Translations under genes and position numbers: made by a program | The notes under the pieces: generated by a model | The model's database searches: none | Told to the model about the DNA's origin: nothing | The model's input: the letters and a program-made list of their open reading frames with translations, nothing else | NCBI GenBank assembly: GCA_036555325.1 | Contig: DATBLQ010000052.1 | Coordinates: 1 to 64,000 of the forward strand | Reading direction: 5' to 3' | Origin: DATBLQ01 sp036555325 | GTDB lineage: Bacteria; Pseudomonadota; Alphaproteobacteria; Rhizobiales; Aestuariivirgaceae | Length of the DNA stretch: 64,000 nt | Part shown: positions 37,570 through 45,739 of the stretch, piece by piece | Layout: the number at the start of each line of letters is the position of its first letter | Numbering within the stretch: position 1 is the first letter of the stretch

Positions 37570-37834
37570 TCCCGCCATTCGCCTCGACAAATTCCTCTGG
37601 TATTCCCGAATCGTGAAAACCCGCGACCTCGCGCGCCGGATGGTTGAAGAGGGAACGGTGCGACTGAACAATGCGAGAGTCCTGAAGCCTGGGCACGACC
37701 TGAAGCCGGGCGATGTTCTGACCTTTGTATGGTCCGGTCGGGTGCATGTGTGGCGTGTAAACTTGATCCCGCGCAGACGCGGACCGCCCGCTGAAGCGCG
37801 CCGCATCTATGAGGAGCTCGCCCCTGGCAATTGA
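37562..37834 (+). CDS. S4-domain RNA-binding protein, Hsp15-like
   Basis: A 90-residue S4 protein (MPDPAIRLDKFLWYSRIVKT...) with the fold completed by GTVRLNNARVLKPGHDLKPGD. Hsp15 (HslR) rescues free 50S subunits that carry nascent chains. The start overlaps the helicase end, which supports joint action on RNA. The C-terminal 20 residues are basic. A long frame upstream is not used. Confidence 0.92.
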   Translation: MPDPAIRLDKFLWYSRIVKTRDLARRMVEEGTVRLNNARVLKPGHDLKPGDVLTFVWSGRVHVWRVNLIPRRRGPPAEARRIYEELAPGN

Positions 37835-37919
37835 GCTTCGACCACCCCGGAAAACTGCTGCGTTCTCTGGACGGTCCTGCTAAAAGGCACGCGTGATCCT
37901 TTGCCAAACTGGCTTTCAG

Positions 37920-38258
37920 ATGACCTACATCGTCAACGACAACTGCATAAAATGTAAATACATGGATTGCGTCGAGGTATGCCCGGTCGACTGCTTCTAC
38001 GAGGGTGAGAACATGCTGGTAATCCACCCCGATGAATGCATTGACTGTGGGGTATGCGAGCCCGAATGCCCTGTCGATGCCATCAAACCCGATACCGAAC
38101 CCGGCCTCGAGAAATGGCTCGAGCTCAACACCGAATATTCGAAGAAATGGCCAAACATCACCACGAAGAAGGAGCCTCCCGCCGATGCCAAGCAATGGGA
38201 GGACATCCAGAACAAGTTCGCCGAACATTTCTCCCCAAATCCGGGCGAGGGAGACTAA
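37920..38258 (+). CDS. fdxA: 7Fe ferredoxin FdxA
   Basis: A 112-residue electron carrier with one [3Fe-4S] and one [4Fe-4S] cluster. Cys 9, 17, 21, 40, 43, 46 and 50 follow the Azotobacter FdI spacing, shifted by one. The C-terminal extension (EYSKKWPNITTKKEPP) is the usual one for this group. The ATG at 37920 gives the canonical MTYIVNDNCIKCKY start. The gene order helicase - S4 - fdxA - carD is conserved in alphaproteobacteria. Confidence 0.96.
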   Translation: MTYIVNDNCIKCKYMDCVEVCPVDCFYEGENMLVIHPDECIDCGVCEPECPVDAIKPDTEPGLEKWLELNTEYSKKWPNITTKKEPPADAKQWEDIQNKFAEHFSPNPGEGD

Positions 38259-38433
38259 CCTTTACGTTAACGTAATGATTGTCGACGCTTTCGAGTCGGA
38301 ATTTTAACTAGTTTCGGGGGATTCAAGGGGCTTTTTGTCGCTTCTACGTTGCTCAACCGGTTGAACCGCTTTAAATTTCCGCGAACCTGTGCTATATAAG
38401 CCATGGTTTCGCTAAACTTTAACCGGTATCAGG

Positions 38434-38457
38434 CCGAGCCCCACGCTCGGATTTTTT
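38434..38457 (+). terminator. Candidate intrinsic terminator in the fdxA-carD gap
   Basis: A five-base-pair CCGAG/CTCGG stem with a seven-base loop is followed at once by a run of six T. The stem is short but GC-rich and the T-run is clean. It stands about 180 bases after the fdxA stop and 180 before carD, so it may end fdxA transcripts or attenuate the carD leader. The rest of this 377-base gap shows no gene. Confidence 0.5.
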
Positions 38458-38635
38458 GCACCAGGAGTCGACCACAGCCAGATGCTCAATGCCTTACGGG
38501 CGCGGCAACAGCTAGTGGAGCGTGAATCTGGTTTCCATACAGGGGATGGGCATCCTGGGCTGTCGTGCTGCGGCGCGAAAAAGGATGAGTCTGATACTAG
38601 GTTGAGGGTTGCGGCAAATAACAGGGTATAGGCGT

Positions 38636-39214
38636 ATGGCCACGGCACAGAAAAAACCAATTCCCGCTCAGAAGAAGTTCAAGTTCAAGACGAACGAATT
38701 CATCGTCTATCCCGCCCATGGAGTGGGAAAGATCGTGAGCATTGAAGAGCAAATAATCGCGGGCGCCAAACTTGAACTTTACGTGGTTGACTTCCTGAAA
38801 GAGAAGATGCGCCTCAGGGTTCCTACCGCCAAGTGCGAAGCCTATGGAATGCGCAAGCTCGCCGAAAAACCCCTTGTGGAACAGGCGTTGAAGGTGCTGA
38901 GGGGCCGTGCGCGGATCAAGCGCACCATGTGGTCGCGCCGGGCGCAGGAATATGAAGCGAAGATCAACTCCGGTGATTTGATAGCGGTGGCGGAGGTCGT
39001 GCGGGATCTTTTCCGCTCCGACCGGCAGCCGGAACAATCTTATTCCGAGAGACAGCTCTACGAGGCAGCGCTCGATCGCATGGCGCGCGAGATTGCCGCG
39101 GTGAAGAAGCTGAGCGATGATGAAGCGGTGACGGAGATCGAGCAGATTCTCGACAAAACCGCGCGCAAGAATGAAAAGGCCGCAGAAGAGGCCGCTGCCG
39201 AAAAGGCCGCTTAG
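38636..39214 (+). CDS. CarD family transcription regulator
   Basis: A 192-residue protein with an N-terminal RNA-polymerase-interacting domain (KFKTNEFIVYPAHGVGKIVS..., about residues 15-75) and a C-terminal helical DNA-binding domain. It stabilises open promoter complexes, as known for CdnL/CarD in Caulobacter and mycobacteria. The ATG at 38636 is used. The end is an Ala/Glu/Lys-rich tail. Followed by tRNA-Arg. Confidence 0.94.
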   Translation: MATAQKKPIPAQKKFKFKTNEFIVYPAHGVGKIVSIEEQIIAGAKLELYVVDFLKEKMRLRVPTAKCEAYGMRKLAEKPLVEQALKVLRGRARIKRTMWSRRAQEYEAKINSGDLIAVAEVVRDLFRSDRQPEQSYSERQLYEAALDRMAREIAAVKKLSDDEAVTEIEQILDKTARKNEKAAEEAAAEKAA

Positions 39215-39313
39215 CCGCAAGACCCCCGCTGTTGACCAACCGGAGTTCCGTCTTGAGGGTTTGTTTGCCCTTTTGCCGATGGCTCCGAACGGGTTATATC
39301 ATGTGACGGCATG

Positions 39314-39390
39314 GACCCCGTAGCTCAGCAGGATAGAGCATCAGTTTCCTAAACTGAGGGTCGCAGGTTCGAATCCTGTCGGGGTCGCCA
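39314..39390 (+). tRNA. tRNA-Arg (anticodon CCU)
   Basis: A 77-base cloverleaf with encoded CCA. The acceptor GACCCCG (39314-39320) pairs fully with CGGGGTC; the D stem is GCTC/GAGC; the anticodon stem TCAGT/ACTGA encloses TTCCTAA with anticodon CCT at 39348-39350; the T arm is GCAGG-TTCGAAT-CCTGT. It reads AGG codons. Such tRNA genes are common integration sites; no 3' end duplication was seen by eye in this window. Confidence 0.97.
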
Positions 39391-39479
39391 TAATCCCACT
39401 TTTCCTTGGGCAAAATGCAAGTTTGGGGAAAAGGCCCGGAGAATATTTACTCCTTGTTCCGCTTCTACGGTTCGGCAGT

Positions 39480-39815
39480 CGTTTTGCATTCCTTTCTCTT
39501 GCTGCCACTTTTTCAGCTCAGCTATTTCGGCTTCTTGGGCGGCAATGATTTTTCCGCCATTGCTCGTAACTGTGGGTCCTTTCCATGCTGTAGTTCAAGC
39601 TTTGCCATATCAATTGCACCTTCGTGATGTGGGACCATCATCATGGCAAAGTCTTTGTCGGCATCTCCCGACGGTTCCATCGTCATTGCCTGATGCATTT
39701 TGTTATGGCTTCTTTGAATGCCTTTGTCACTTGGTCTGTATCTTGTGCGATGGCAGCGATTGAAAACGCAGCAACCGCAACGGCAAGCAGGATCGACTGG
39801 GGAAACCTGAGAGAA
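39480..39815 (-). pseudogene. DUF305 family protein, frameshifted
   Basis: Translated in three pieces, the minus strand gives a DUF305 protein. The first piece is a signal peptide (SILLAVAVAAFSIAAIAQ) and KAFKEAITK, ending near 39705. The second has FAMMMVPHHEGAIDMAKLEL with the metal-binding His pair. The third reads IIAAQEAEIAELKKWQQE. Two single-base losses, near 39702 and 39550, both fall in runs of A. No in-frame start precedes the signal peptide. DUF305 proteins (CopM type) bind copper in the periplasm. Either a decayed gene or homopolymer sequencing errors. It follows the OsmC gene on the same strand. Confidence 0.8.
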
Positions 39816-39876
39816 TTGAACGATGCGGACTCCTTGAAGTTCGTTGGTGCCTGATCAGATTTGCCTTTTCATAGCA

Positions 39877-40299
39877 TCAAATAGCGGTATCAACGACCTC
39901 GAAGTCATGGGTGATCGTCGCCGTCTTGGCGATCATCGCCGATGCTGAGCAATATTTTTCCACCGAGAGCTGGATGGCGCGCTCGACCTTTTCTCGCGAA
40001 AGCCGGCGTCCCTTCACCACGAAATGCATGTGAATTCGGGTGAACACCCTCGGGTCCTGCTCCGCTCGCTCAGCTTCAAGCTCGACGACGACGTCTTCTA
40101 TCGCTTCGCGACCCTTTTCCAGAATGTGAACCACATCGTACGCCGAACAGCTTCCTGTGCCGATCAGCACCAGCTCCATAGGACTGGCTCCCGGCGTCCT
40201 CCCCTCTGGCCCGAAGGCCGTTCCAAGCACAAGTTTGTGGCCGCTTCCGGACTCCCCGATGAATGTGCGGCCTTCTACCCACTTTATGCGCGCCTTCAT
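39877..40299 (-). CDS. OsmC family protein (YhfA type)
   Basis: A 140-residue OsmC-fold protein, a class with thiol-peroxidase members. Both conserved cysteines are present: GTGSCSAYDVV and VEKYCSASAMIAKTA. The YhfA-like subgroup (opening MKARIKWVEGRTFIGESGSG) has less certain peroxidase activity than OsmC or Ohr. It is divergent from the HAD gene; a 7-bp inverted repeat (40356-40380) lies between them. Confidence 0.92.
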   Translation of the reverse strand: MKARIKWVEGRTFIGESGSGHKLVLGTAFGPEGRTPGASPMELVLIGTGSCSAYDVVHILEKGREAIEDVVVELEAERAEQDPRVFTRIHMHFVVKGRRLSREKVERAIQLSVEKYCSASAMIAKTATITHDFEVVDTAI

Positions 40300-40442
40300 T
40301 TAAGCCACCTCGTAGCTACAGCACCCATCAACTGGCATGCGAACGGTCATCAATTTCATTGATTTCCATATGTTCAATGACTTGAATTCGGGGTCTGCAC
40401 AATCTTTTTTCAAGGGCAGATGTTTCAGGCTAGGGGAATGCG

Positions 40443-41117
40443 ATGCGTATCGAACCTGTTTTCCTGTTTGATCTCGACGGAACGCTGGTGGACAGTGTTT
40501 ATCAGCATGTCCTGGCGTGGAAAGAAGCGCTCGATGCGGAGGGCCTAGAACTCTCTGTCTGGCGCATCCATCGCAAGATTGGGATGAGCGGAGGGTTATT
40601 CACCGATCAGCTTCTTCGCGAAACCGGAGTTGACATCAGCAGAGAACGAATCGAGCGGCTGCATCATCGTCATACGGCAGCTTTTCAGCGACAGGCGAGT
40701 CAGATTCGACCGCTGCCGGGCGCTCGCGAATTGCTGTCATGGTTATCCGAAGAGAAAATCCCTTGGGCCATCGCAACCAGTGGCCGCATGGAGACGGCTG
40801 CGGTCAATCTCGCAGCGCTGGGTGTTGATCCCGACCGTACCCCCGTTGTCACCCGCGACCAGGTCAAATATGCCAAGCCCGATCCCGATCTTTTTGTCGC
40901 TGCCGCAGAGCGATTGAATTCGCCTATCGAGACGGCCGTTGTCGTGGGCGACAGTATATGGGACATGCTCGCCGCAGCGCGATGCCGTGCGCTAGGTGTT
41001 GGTTTGCTCTGTGGCGGTTACGGATTAGGAGAATTGCAGCAATGGGGAGCGCTCCGTGTCTATGAGGATCCCGCCGACCTGTTGGTTCATATCGACGAGG
41101 TTGGAGGACGGAGGTAG
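40443..41117 (+). CDS. HAD-superfamily phosphatase
   Basis: A 224-residue haloacid dehalogenase-type hydrolase, phosphoglycolate-phosphatase-like. Motif I is FDLDGTLVDS with the nucleophile Asp, motif II Thr/Ser is in IATSGRM, motif III Lys is in KYAKPDPDLF, and motif IV is VVGDSIWDMLAA. A helical cap lies between I and II (about residues 20-85). Substrate is not determined. Confidence 0.9.
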   Translation: MRIEPVFLFDLDGTLVDSVYQHVLAWKEALDAEGLELSVWRIHRKIGMSGGLFTDQLLRETGVDISRERIERLHHRHTAAFQRQASQIRPLPGARELLSWLSEEKIPWAIATSGRMETAAVNLAALGVDPDRTPVVTRDQVKYAKPDPDLFVAAAERLNSPIETAVVVGDSIWDMLAAARCRALGVGLLCGGYGLGELQQWGALRVYEDPADLLVHIDEVGGRR

Positions 41118-41152
41118 CTCATAGTTCACGACCATATCGGCGAGGATACCCG

Positions 41153-41446
41153 ATGAAACTATCCGAGTATGTTGAGTACGACGGGCTGGGATTGGCGGAG
41201 CTCGTGCGCACAGGCGAGGTGACTGCGCCGGAACTCACGAAGGCCGCTCTGCAAGCGATCGATATCGTAGATGATAAGATTTTTGCCGCGGTCGGCCGCA
41301 TCGACCCACCAGCGGCGGCGGCTGATAAGGATTTGTCTGCGCCTTTCTGTGGCGTGCCGTTCGTCGCAAAGGATTTGTGGCACGGCGGGGGTGGCGTTCG
41401 CTGCGACCACGGCAGCCGCCTTGGCTTAGGTTATGGCTGCAGCTGA
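41153..41446 (+). pseudogene. Amidase N-terminal remnant
   Basis: About 95 residues of a GatA-type amidase: a helical start (SEYVEYDGLGLAELVRTGEV), then FCGVPFVAKDL with the catalytic Lys, and VRCDHGSRLG. It stops before the Gly/Ser-rich amidase signature, where the Ser-Ser-Lys triad would be completed, so it cannot be active. A full amidase has about 450-500 residues. The sequence beyond belongs to another gene type, implying a deletion. Confidence 0.75.
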
Positions 41447-41800
41447 ACCGCCACTGGAAGCTCCGGGCGATCGGTTTAGATCCCGGGGATTTCGGGTAAG
41501 TTCGCCGCCCACAGCACCCACGGCCATGAACAGGCTCAATTCACGGGTGCTTGTTCGGGCGACGCGTGCATTTCAGCGCGGGATCTCGGCTGCTGGCAAC
41601 CAACGCGCATCAGTCCCAGAGGGGGAATTGGTTACGATTGCTGTCCGTCCTGAGCGCATCCAGCTATTGGCAACTCCGTCCGCCCAAGAAAACGCGAATA
41701 TATTGCCTGCACGGTCAAGGAGATTGTTTATGTTGGCGCTCTCGTCCATGAAGTCGTCAACGCGAAAATTGAATCGATCATAAATGCCGAGCTGCGATGA
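41447..41800 (+). pseudogene. C-terminal remnant of an ABC-transporter ATPase (TOBE domain)
   Basis: The plus strand encodes VTIAVRPERIQLLA in one frame (about 41632-41674), typical of the TOBE region of PotA/UgpC-like ATPases. After a one-base frame change near 41715 it continues VKEIVYVGALVHEVVNAKIE to a TGA near 41800. Bases 41447-41620 give no clear match. The ATPase core is absent. Together with the amidase piece it suggests a deletion that joined two former neighbours. Confidence 0.6.
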
Positions 41801-41806
41801 TCACCT

Positions 41807-42181
41807 TTACAGGATAATTATGCCGAGGCGAGCGGCATGGGCGACTGCGTCCGTGCGACCTACGGCATCGAGTTTGTCCAAGAGTGATCGAACGTGAAAT
41901 TTGGCCGTATGGACCGAAATCCCGAGACGCTTGGCGATAAGCTTGTTGGACGCTCCTTCCGCCAGCAATGTCAGCACCTGACGCTCTCTTTCAGTCAAAG
42001 GCATCTCCGACTCGATCGGCTGGCTCCTGCTGGTCGTCACGATAAGGGCATCGGCGGCATCCTCCGGGCCAACCAGCTGTAAGCCCTCTACCTCCGCAAG
42101 AAGCTCGGCCAGTCGGTCAGCAAGCATTGGATCACCGGTTTCGATCGACAGCCGGATGGGTGCCGACCCGTCTTGTTTCAA
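41807..42181 (-). CDS. LuxR-type regulator with a rump receiver domain
   Basis: A 124-residue protein. Residues about 60-122 are a complete LuxR/FixJ helix-turn-helix (PLTERERQVLTLLAEG..., ISVHTAKFHVRSLLDKL). The first 50 residues look like a shortened receiver (IRLSIETGDPMLADRLAELL, then ADALIVTT) and offer no convincing phospho-acceptor site, since a normal receiver needs about 115 residues. Its start overlaps the stop of the upstream PDZ gene by four bases, so they form a unit. Target genes are unknown. Confidence 0.85.
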   Translation of the reverse strand: MKQDGSAPIRLSIETGDPMLADRLAELLAEVEGLQLVGPEDAADALIVTTSRSQPIESEMPLTERERQVLTLLAEGASNKLIAKRLGISVHTAKFHVRSLLDKLDAVGRTDAVAHAARLGIIIL

Positions 42182-43062
42182 TCAGCAGGCCTTTCACCAA
42201 TGGTCAATCGAACCTGACGCGTCTCTTGGCCTCTTCGCAAGTCAAAAATAGCCTCCTTGCCGACGCTGTCGGGGCCGAGCACCCGCGAAAGGAACCTGAT
42301 GTTGGGTATGGGCTCATCGTTCCAAGCCACAAGAATATCGCCTTGCTGGATACCTGCTGCGCGCGCTGGCCCTTTCGGGTCTACGCTCATGACCATCGCG
42401 CCCCATCCTTCGCCGCCTTCGATGCTCACCGGTTGGAGACCGAGGCCCAGATAGCCGCGAGCTACGTACCCATGACTTGCAAGCTTCGCCGCGACCCGTT
42501 CCACCGTCGAATTAGGAATGACCAGCACGCGCTTGCGGGCTCCGAACACTGCCATGCCAACTGGCCGTCCAAAGGCATTGAGCGCAAGTCCCCCTTCAGC
42601 GTTTCGCGGCAAGCGAAGGTCTAGCTCGATCCATGCATCAATTTCACCACCGCGAAGCGAGCGCCAGGAGCCGGTAGTGCGCGAAACTATTCCAAATGCG
42701 GCAAGGGCAACACCCTCCTCGGCTCCAATAGCCACTGCAATTTGACCGGTCTTGACTGGTGATGAGTCCAGCGTAACGGGCGGAAGGCTTGGGCTTTCGA
42801 CCCGCAGCAAGGCCACATCTGTTGTTGAATCGCGGCCCACAACGCTGGCCGGAACGGTGTTGCCTTGCATTGGCGTTATGGCAGCGTCTCCGTCATCGGG
42901 AAGAGACTCATCTGCCGTAACGACAAGCCCTTCCCGCCAGACGAAACCGCTTGAGCGCGAGCGGGAGGTGTGAATGGAAACAATGGAGGGCGCGATCTTC
43001 TCAACGAGATCGGAAATCGCCGACGATAGATTTTCCAGTTGCGCTTGGGAACGAACCATCAT
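42178..43062 (-). CDS. HtrA-family (S1C) protein with degraded catalytic triad and PDZ domain
   Basis: A 294-residue protein with an HtrA-like trypsin fold (about 15-190) and a C-terminal PDZ domain (about 195-285, GYLGLGLQPV...GPARAAGIQQGDILVAW). The catalytic positions are lost: the His region reads VVTADES (47-53) where DegP has a His, and the Ser loop reads NAEGG (154-158) instead of GNSGG. Only the Asp is kept (STTDVALLRV, D82). No signal peptide or membrane span is evident, so it is probably cytoplasmic. It is likely a binding or sensing protein for the coupled LuxR-type regulator; that is inference. Confidence 0.85.
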   Translation of the reverse strand: MMVRSQAQLENLSSAISDLVEKIAPSIVSIHTSRSRSSGFVWREGLVVTADESLPDDGDAAITPMQGNTVPASVVGRDSTTDVALLRVESPSLPPVTLDSSPVKTGQIAVAIGAEEGVALAAFGIVSRTTGSWRSLRGGEIDAWIELDLRLPRNAEGGLALNAFGRPVGMAVFGARKRVLVIPNSTVERVAAKLASHGYVARGYLGLGLQPVSIEGGEGWGAMVMSVDPKGPARAAGIQQGDILVAWNDEPIPNIRFLSRVLGPDSVGKEAIFDLRRGQETRQVRLTIGERPAD

Positions 43063-43161
43063 GAAGCAGCTCCTTCGGCACAGTCTATGAAACCGGCTGA
43101 CGAGCTGCTACTGCTCCGCTGGGCAGGTTGGCTGCCCTTCGCTGAGAACCTCAGGCGGGAG

Positions 43162-44142
43162 TTATAGAGTCATGCGCATCGGCAACGGGTGGAACCGGAA
43201 AGCATCGCCCGATCGCCCGACATGTCCGATTCCTGGCCAGGATAGATGAAACGACAGAATCGGCATGCGGTTGGTTGCCAGCATGTCGAGCGTTTTCAGC
43301 CGCGTTTCGATCCCCAAGTTTGGGTCGGTGTCGAATCCGAAGGCATATTTCGGCCGCTCCATTGACACGATGTGATGGTGCACAACGTCGCCGATCAGGA
43401 ACAGGCTCTGACCGCCGGTCGTCAGAACATAACTCACATGCCCGACCGTGTGTCCGGGAGTGAACATGGCCTGGATGCCGGGAAGAACTTCCTTTCCATC
43501 CTGGATAAACGTTATGCGATCCTTGAGAGGAGGCAGAATCTTTCGTGTGCCTTCGACCATTCCCTTGATGGCATCGATGCTGAGATTGCCCTCATCGGTC
43601 CAGAAATTGAAATCCGCTTCGGTCATGAAGATTTGCGCATTCGGGAAATTCGCCGCACCGGAAGCTGAGACAAGCTGCCAGCAGTGATCCGGATGGGCAT
43701 GGGTGAGCACGACAGCGCTGATCGAACCCGCCTCGATGCCCGCCGCCGCAAGATTTTTGAGCAACTGCCCGCCATTGGGCCCGAATATCTTCGCTTCTCC
43801 AACGCCTGTGTCGAACAAGACCTGACGGTCGCCGAGTTTCAAAACCAACACGTTCTCATCGGGAGCGATCTGCTCACCCACGAATGCATCTGCCAGGAGC
43901 TTCGCAAGGTCTTCCTTGGGTGCACTGGAGTAAAGGGCAGAGCTGGGGAGGGGCCCGAGGGAACCGTCGGACACGACCGTCCCTTCCAGATCGCCGAGCT
44001 TGAAGCGATAGAAGAACGGCACCTGACCGCCGGACATTGCAGCTTGAGCGTTACCACCAGACGAACGCTGAACTATACCGGCGCCCGAAACTACGGCCAT
44101 TGCCGCAATGAGCGACCGGCGCGAAAGACGAAGCTTAGACAT
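43162..44142 (-). CDS. Tat-exported metallo-beta-lactamase-fold hydrolase
   Basis: A 326-residue MBL-fold protein. The N-terminus SRRSLIAAMAVVSGAG is a twin-arginine signal with cleavage near AQAA (residues 31-35). The metal motif HAHPDH is at 148-153, with later metal ligands in FTPGHTVGHVSY and LIGDVVHHHIV. The subgroup is close to quorum-quenching lactonases and organophosphate hydrolases, but the substrate is open. It stands alone between the protease-like pair and the mannose genes. Confidence 0.9.
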   Translation of the reverse strand: MSKLRLSRRSLIAAMAVVSGAGIVQRSSGGNAQAAMSGGQVPFFYRFKLGDLEGTVVSDGSLGPLPSSALYSSAPKEDLAKLLADAFVGEQIAPDENVLVLKLGDRQVLFDTGVGEAKIFGPNGGQLLKNLAAAGIEAGSISAVVLTHAHPDHCWQLVSASGAANFPNAQIFMTEADFNFWTDEGNLSIDAIKGMVEGTRKILPPLKDRITFIQDGKEVLPGIQAMFTPGHTVGHVSYVLTTGGQSLFLIGDVVHHHIVSMERPKYAFGFDTDPNLGIETRLKTLDMLATNRMPILSFHLSWPGIGHVGRSGDAFRFHPLPMRMTL

Positions 44143-44240
44143 GTGACCTGTCTCCTGTAACTCGACTGCCCAACACTAGCAGCACTGGCTATGTCTGGAC
44201 AATGTCCGAGCTTAGCAGGATTTGGCGCAAGTTCCGCCAG

Positions 44241-45734
44241 CTAGAGCTTCTGATTGAATTCGCCAATCTCCGAAAAGCTGCTCAAGAGCGATTCAGCCGC
44301 GGCGAAGACCTGCCGCATCCTTTTTTCGGAAACCGGGCTTTCACATACCACCACGAGCTCGGGCTTGTTTGATGAGGCTCGTATCAAACACCAGCTTCCG
44401 TCTTCAAGCGTCGCTCGCGCGCCATTGATGAGATTGAGGTCAATCAATCTCGCTCCTGCGAATGGATCACCTTTTCTCAACAGGTTTTGAAAATGGCGCA
44501 TCACCCTTTCAACCACGCCGTATTTGGTCTCATCAGAGCAGTGTGGCGACATCGTAGGCGAGCCCCAAGTGACCGGTAGATCGCGATAAAGCTCTGCCAT
44601 TGACCGGCCGTTCGCACGATCCAAAAGGCTGCATACAGCAATCGCGGATAAGAGCCCGTCATCGTAGCCTCGCCCCAATGGGTGTCGAAAGAAGAAATGC
44701 CCCGATTTCTCAAATCCGGCGATGGCATCCACTTCAGCGGTGCGCCTCTTGATGTAGGAGTGGCCAGTCTTCCAGTATTCGGTTGTTGCGCCATGGCTTC
44801 GCAGAACTGGATCGCTCTGAAACAACGCCGTCGACTTGACATCCACCACGAAGCGGGCGTTGGCATGCTCGCCAGCAATTGCCCTTGCCAACAGAACGCC
44901 CACCTTGTCAGCGAAGATCGGCGAGCCTTCATTGTCCACCACACCGCAGCGATCGCCATCGCCGTCAAAGGCAAATCCGATGTCCGCTTCGGCAGAAAGA
45001 ACAGCTCGCGAGAGCGACTTCAGCATGACCAGATCTTCTGGATTTGGATCGTAGTGGGGAAAGCTGTCGTCAAGCTCGCAATGGAGCGGCACCACCTCAC
45101 AGCCTATGGCATTCAAGACCTGCGGAGCGAAAACTCCCGCCGTTCCATTGCCGCAGGCCACCACGGCCCTGAGACGCCGCTTGAGCCGTGGTCGCGCTGT
45201 TAGTTCGGCGATATAGCGCTCTCTAATGTTAGCCGCATCGAGGAGTCGGCCTCCATCGCGGGCCATGGTCCGCCCCTCCACCACAATATTTTTTAGGTCG
45301 TTGACCTCTTTCGGCTCCAGCGTGAACGGACGAACCAGACCCATTTTGACTCCGGTCCAGCCGTTTGGATTGTGCGATGCCGTCACCATCGCAACCGCAG
45401 GAACATCGAGGGCAAATTGTGCGTAGTAAGCCGCAGGCGTGATGGCCAGGCCGATATCGTACACGGTACTTCCCGCCGCAATGAGCCCCTCGATCAAAGC
45501 TTCCTTGACGGCCGCGGAGTAGCTCCGATAGTCGTGGCCGGTAACGACTTCGGGCTTTGCTCCTCGCTCGTAAAGAAGGGTACCGAATCCCAATCCGAGC
45601 TCTCGTGCGCCACGCAGGTTTATTTCGTCGGGATAAAGCCAGCGGGCGTCATACTCGCGAAAGCCCTTAGGTTGGATTACTGTTCGAGACTCAGGATCTC
45701 CCGGTTTGGCTTGGCCAACTTGCGGTTTGGACAT
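44241..45734 (-). CDS. manB: Phosphomannomutase/phosphoglucomutase
   Basis: Interconverts hexose 6- and 1-phosphates for sugar-nucleotide synthesis. The 497 residues show the active-site serine in VTASHNPNGWTG (Ser 120), the Mg-binding DGDGDR, and the sugar-specificity loop EKSGHFFF. With the adjacent ManC-type gene, six bases upstream, it should feed GDP-mannose into capsule, exopolysaccharide or lipopolysaccharide. Confidence 0.93.
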   Translation of the reverse strand: MSKPQVGQAKPGDPESRTVIQPKGFREYDARWLYPDEINLRGARELGLGFGTLLYERGAKPEVVTGHDYRSYSAAVKEALIEGLIAAGSTVYDIGLAITPAAYYAQFALDVPAVAMVTASHNPNGWTGVKMGLVRPFTLEPKEVNDLKNIVVEGRTMARDGGRLLDAANIRERYIAELTARPRLKRRLRAVVACGNGTAGVFAPQVLNAIGCEVVPLHCELDDSFPHYDPNPEDLVMLKSLSRAVLSAEADIGFAFDGDGDRCGVVDNEGSPIFADKVGVLLARAIAGEHANARFVVDVKSTALFQSDPVLRSHGATTEYWKTGHSYIKRRTAEVDAIAGFEKSGHFFFRHPLGRGYDDGLLSAIAVCSLLDRANGRSMAELYRDLPVTWGSPTMSPHCSDETKYGVVERVMRHFQNLLRKGDPFAGARLIDLNLINGARATLEDGSWCLIRASSNKPELVVVCESPVSEKRMRQVFAAAESLLSSFSEIGEFNQKL

Positions 45735-45739
45735 CGCGG

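Noticed and set aside
39314..39390. tRNA-Arg as an integration site of a genomic island
   Set aside because: No integrase gene and no repeated tRNA 3' end were found nearby; downstream decay alone is not enough.
40356..40380. 7-bp inverted repeat between the OsmC and HAD genes as an operator
   Set aside because: TCATTGA/TCAATGA with an 11-base centre is weak, and no adjacent regulator exists to bind it.
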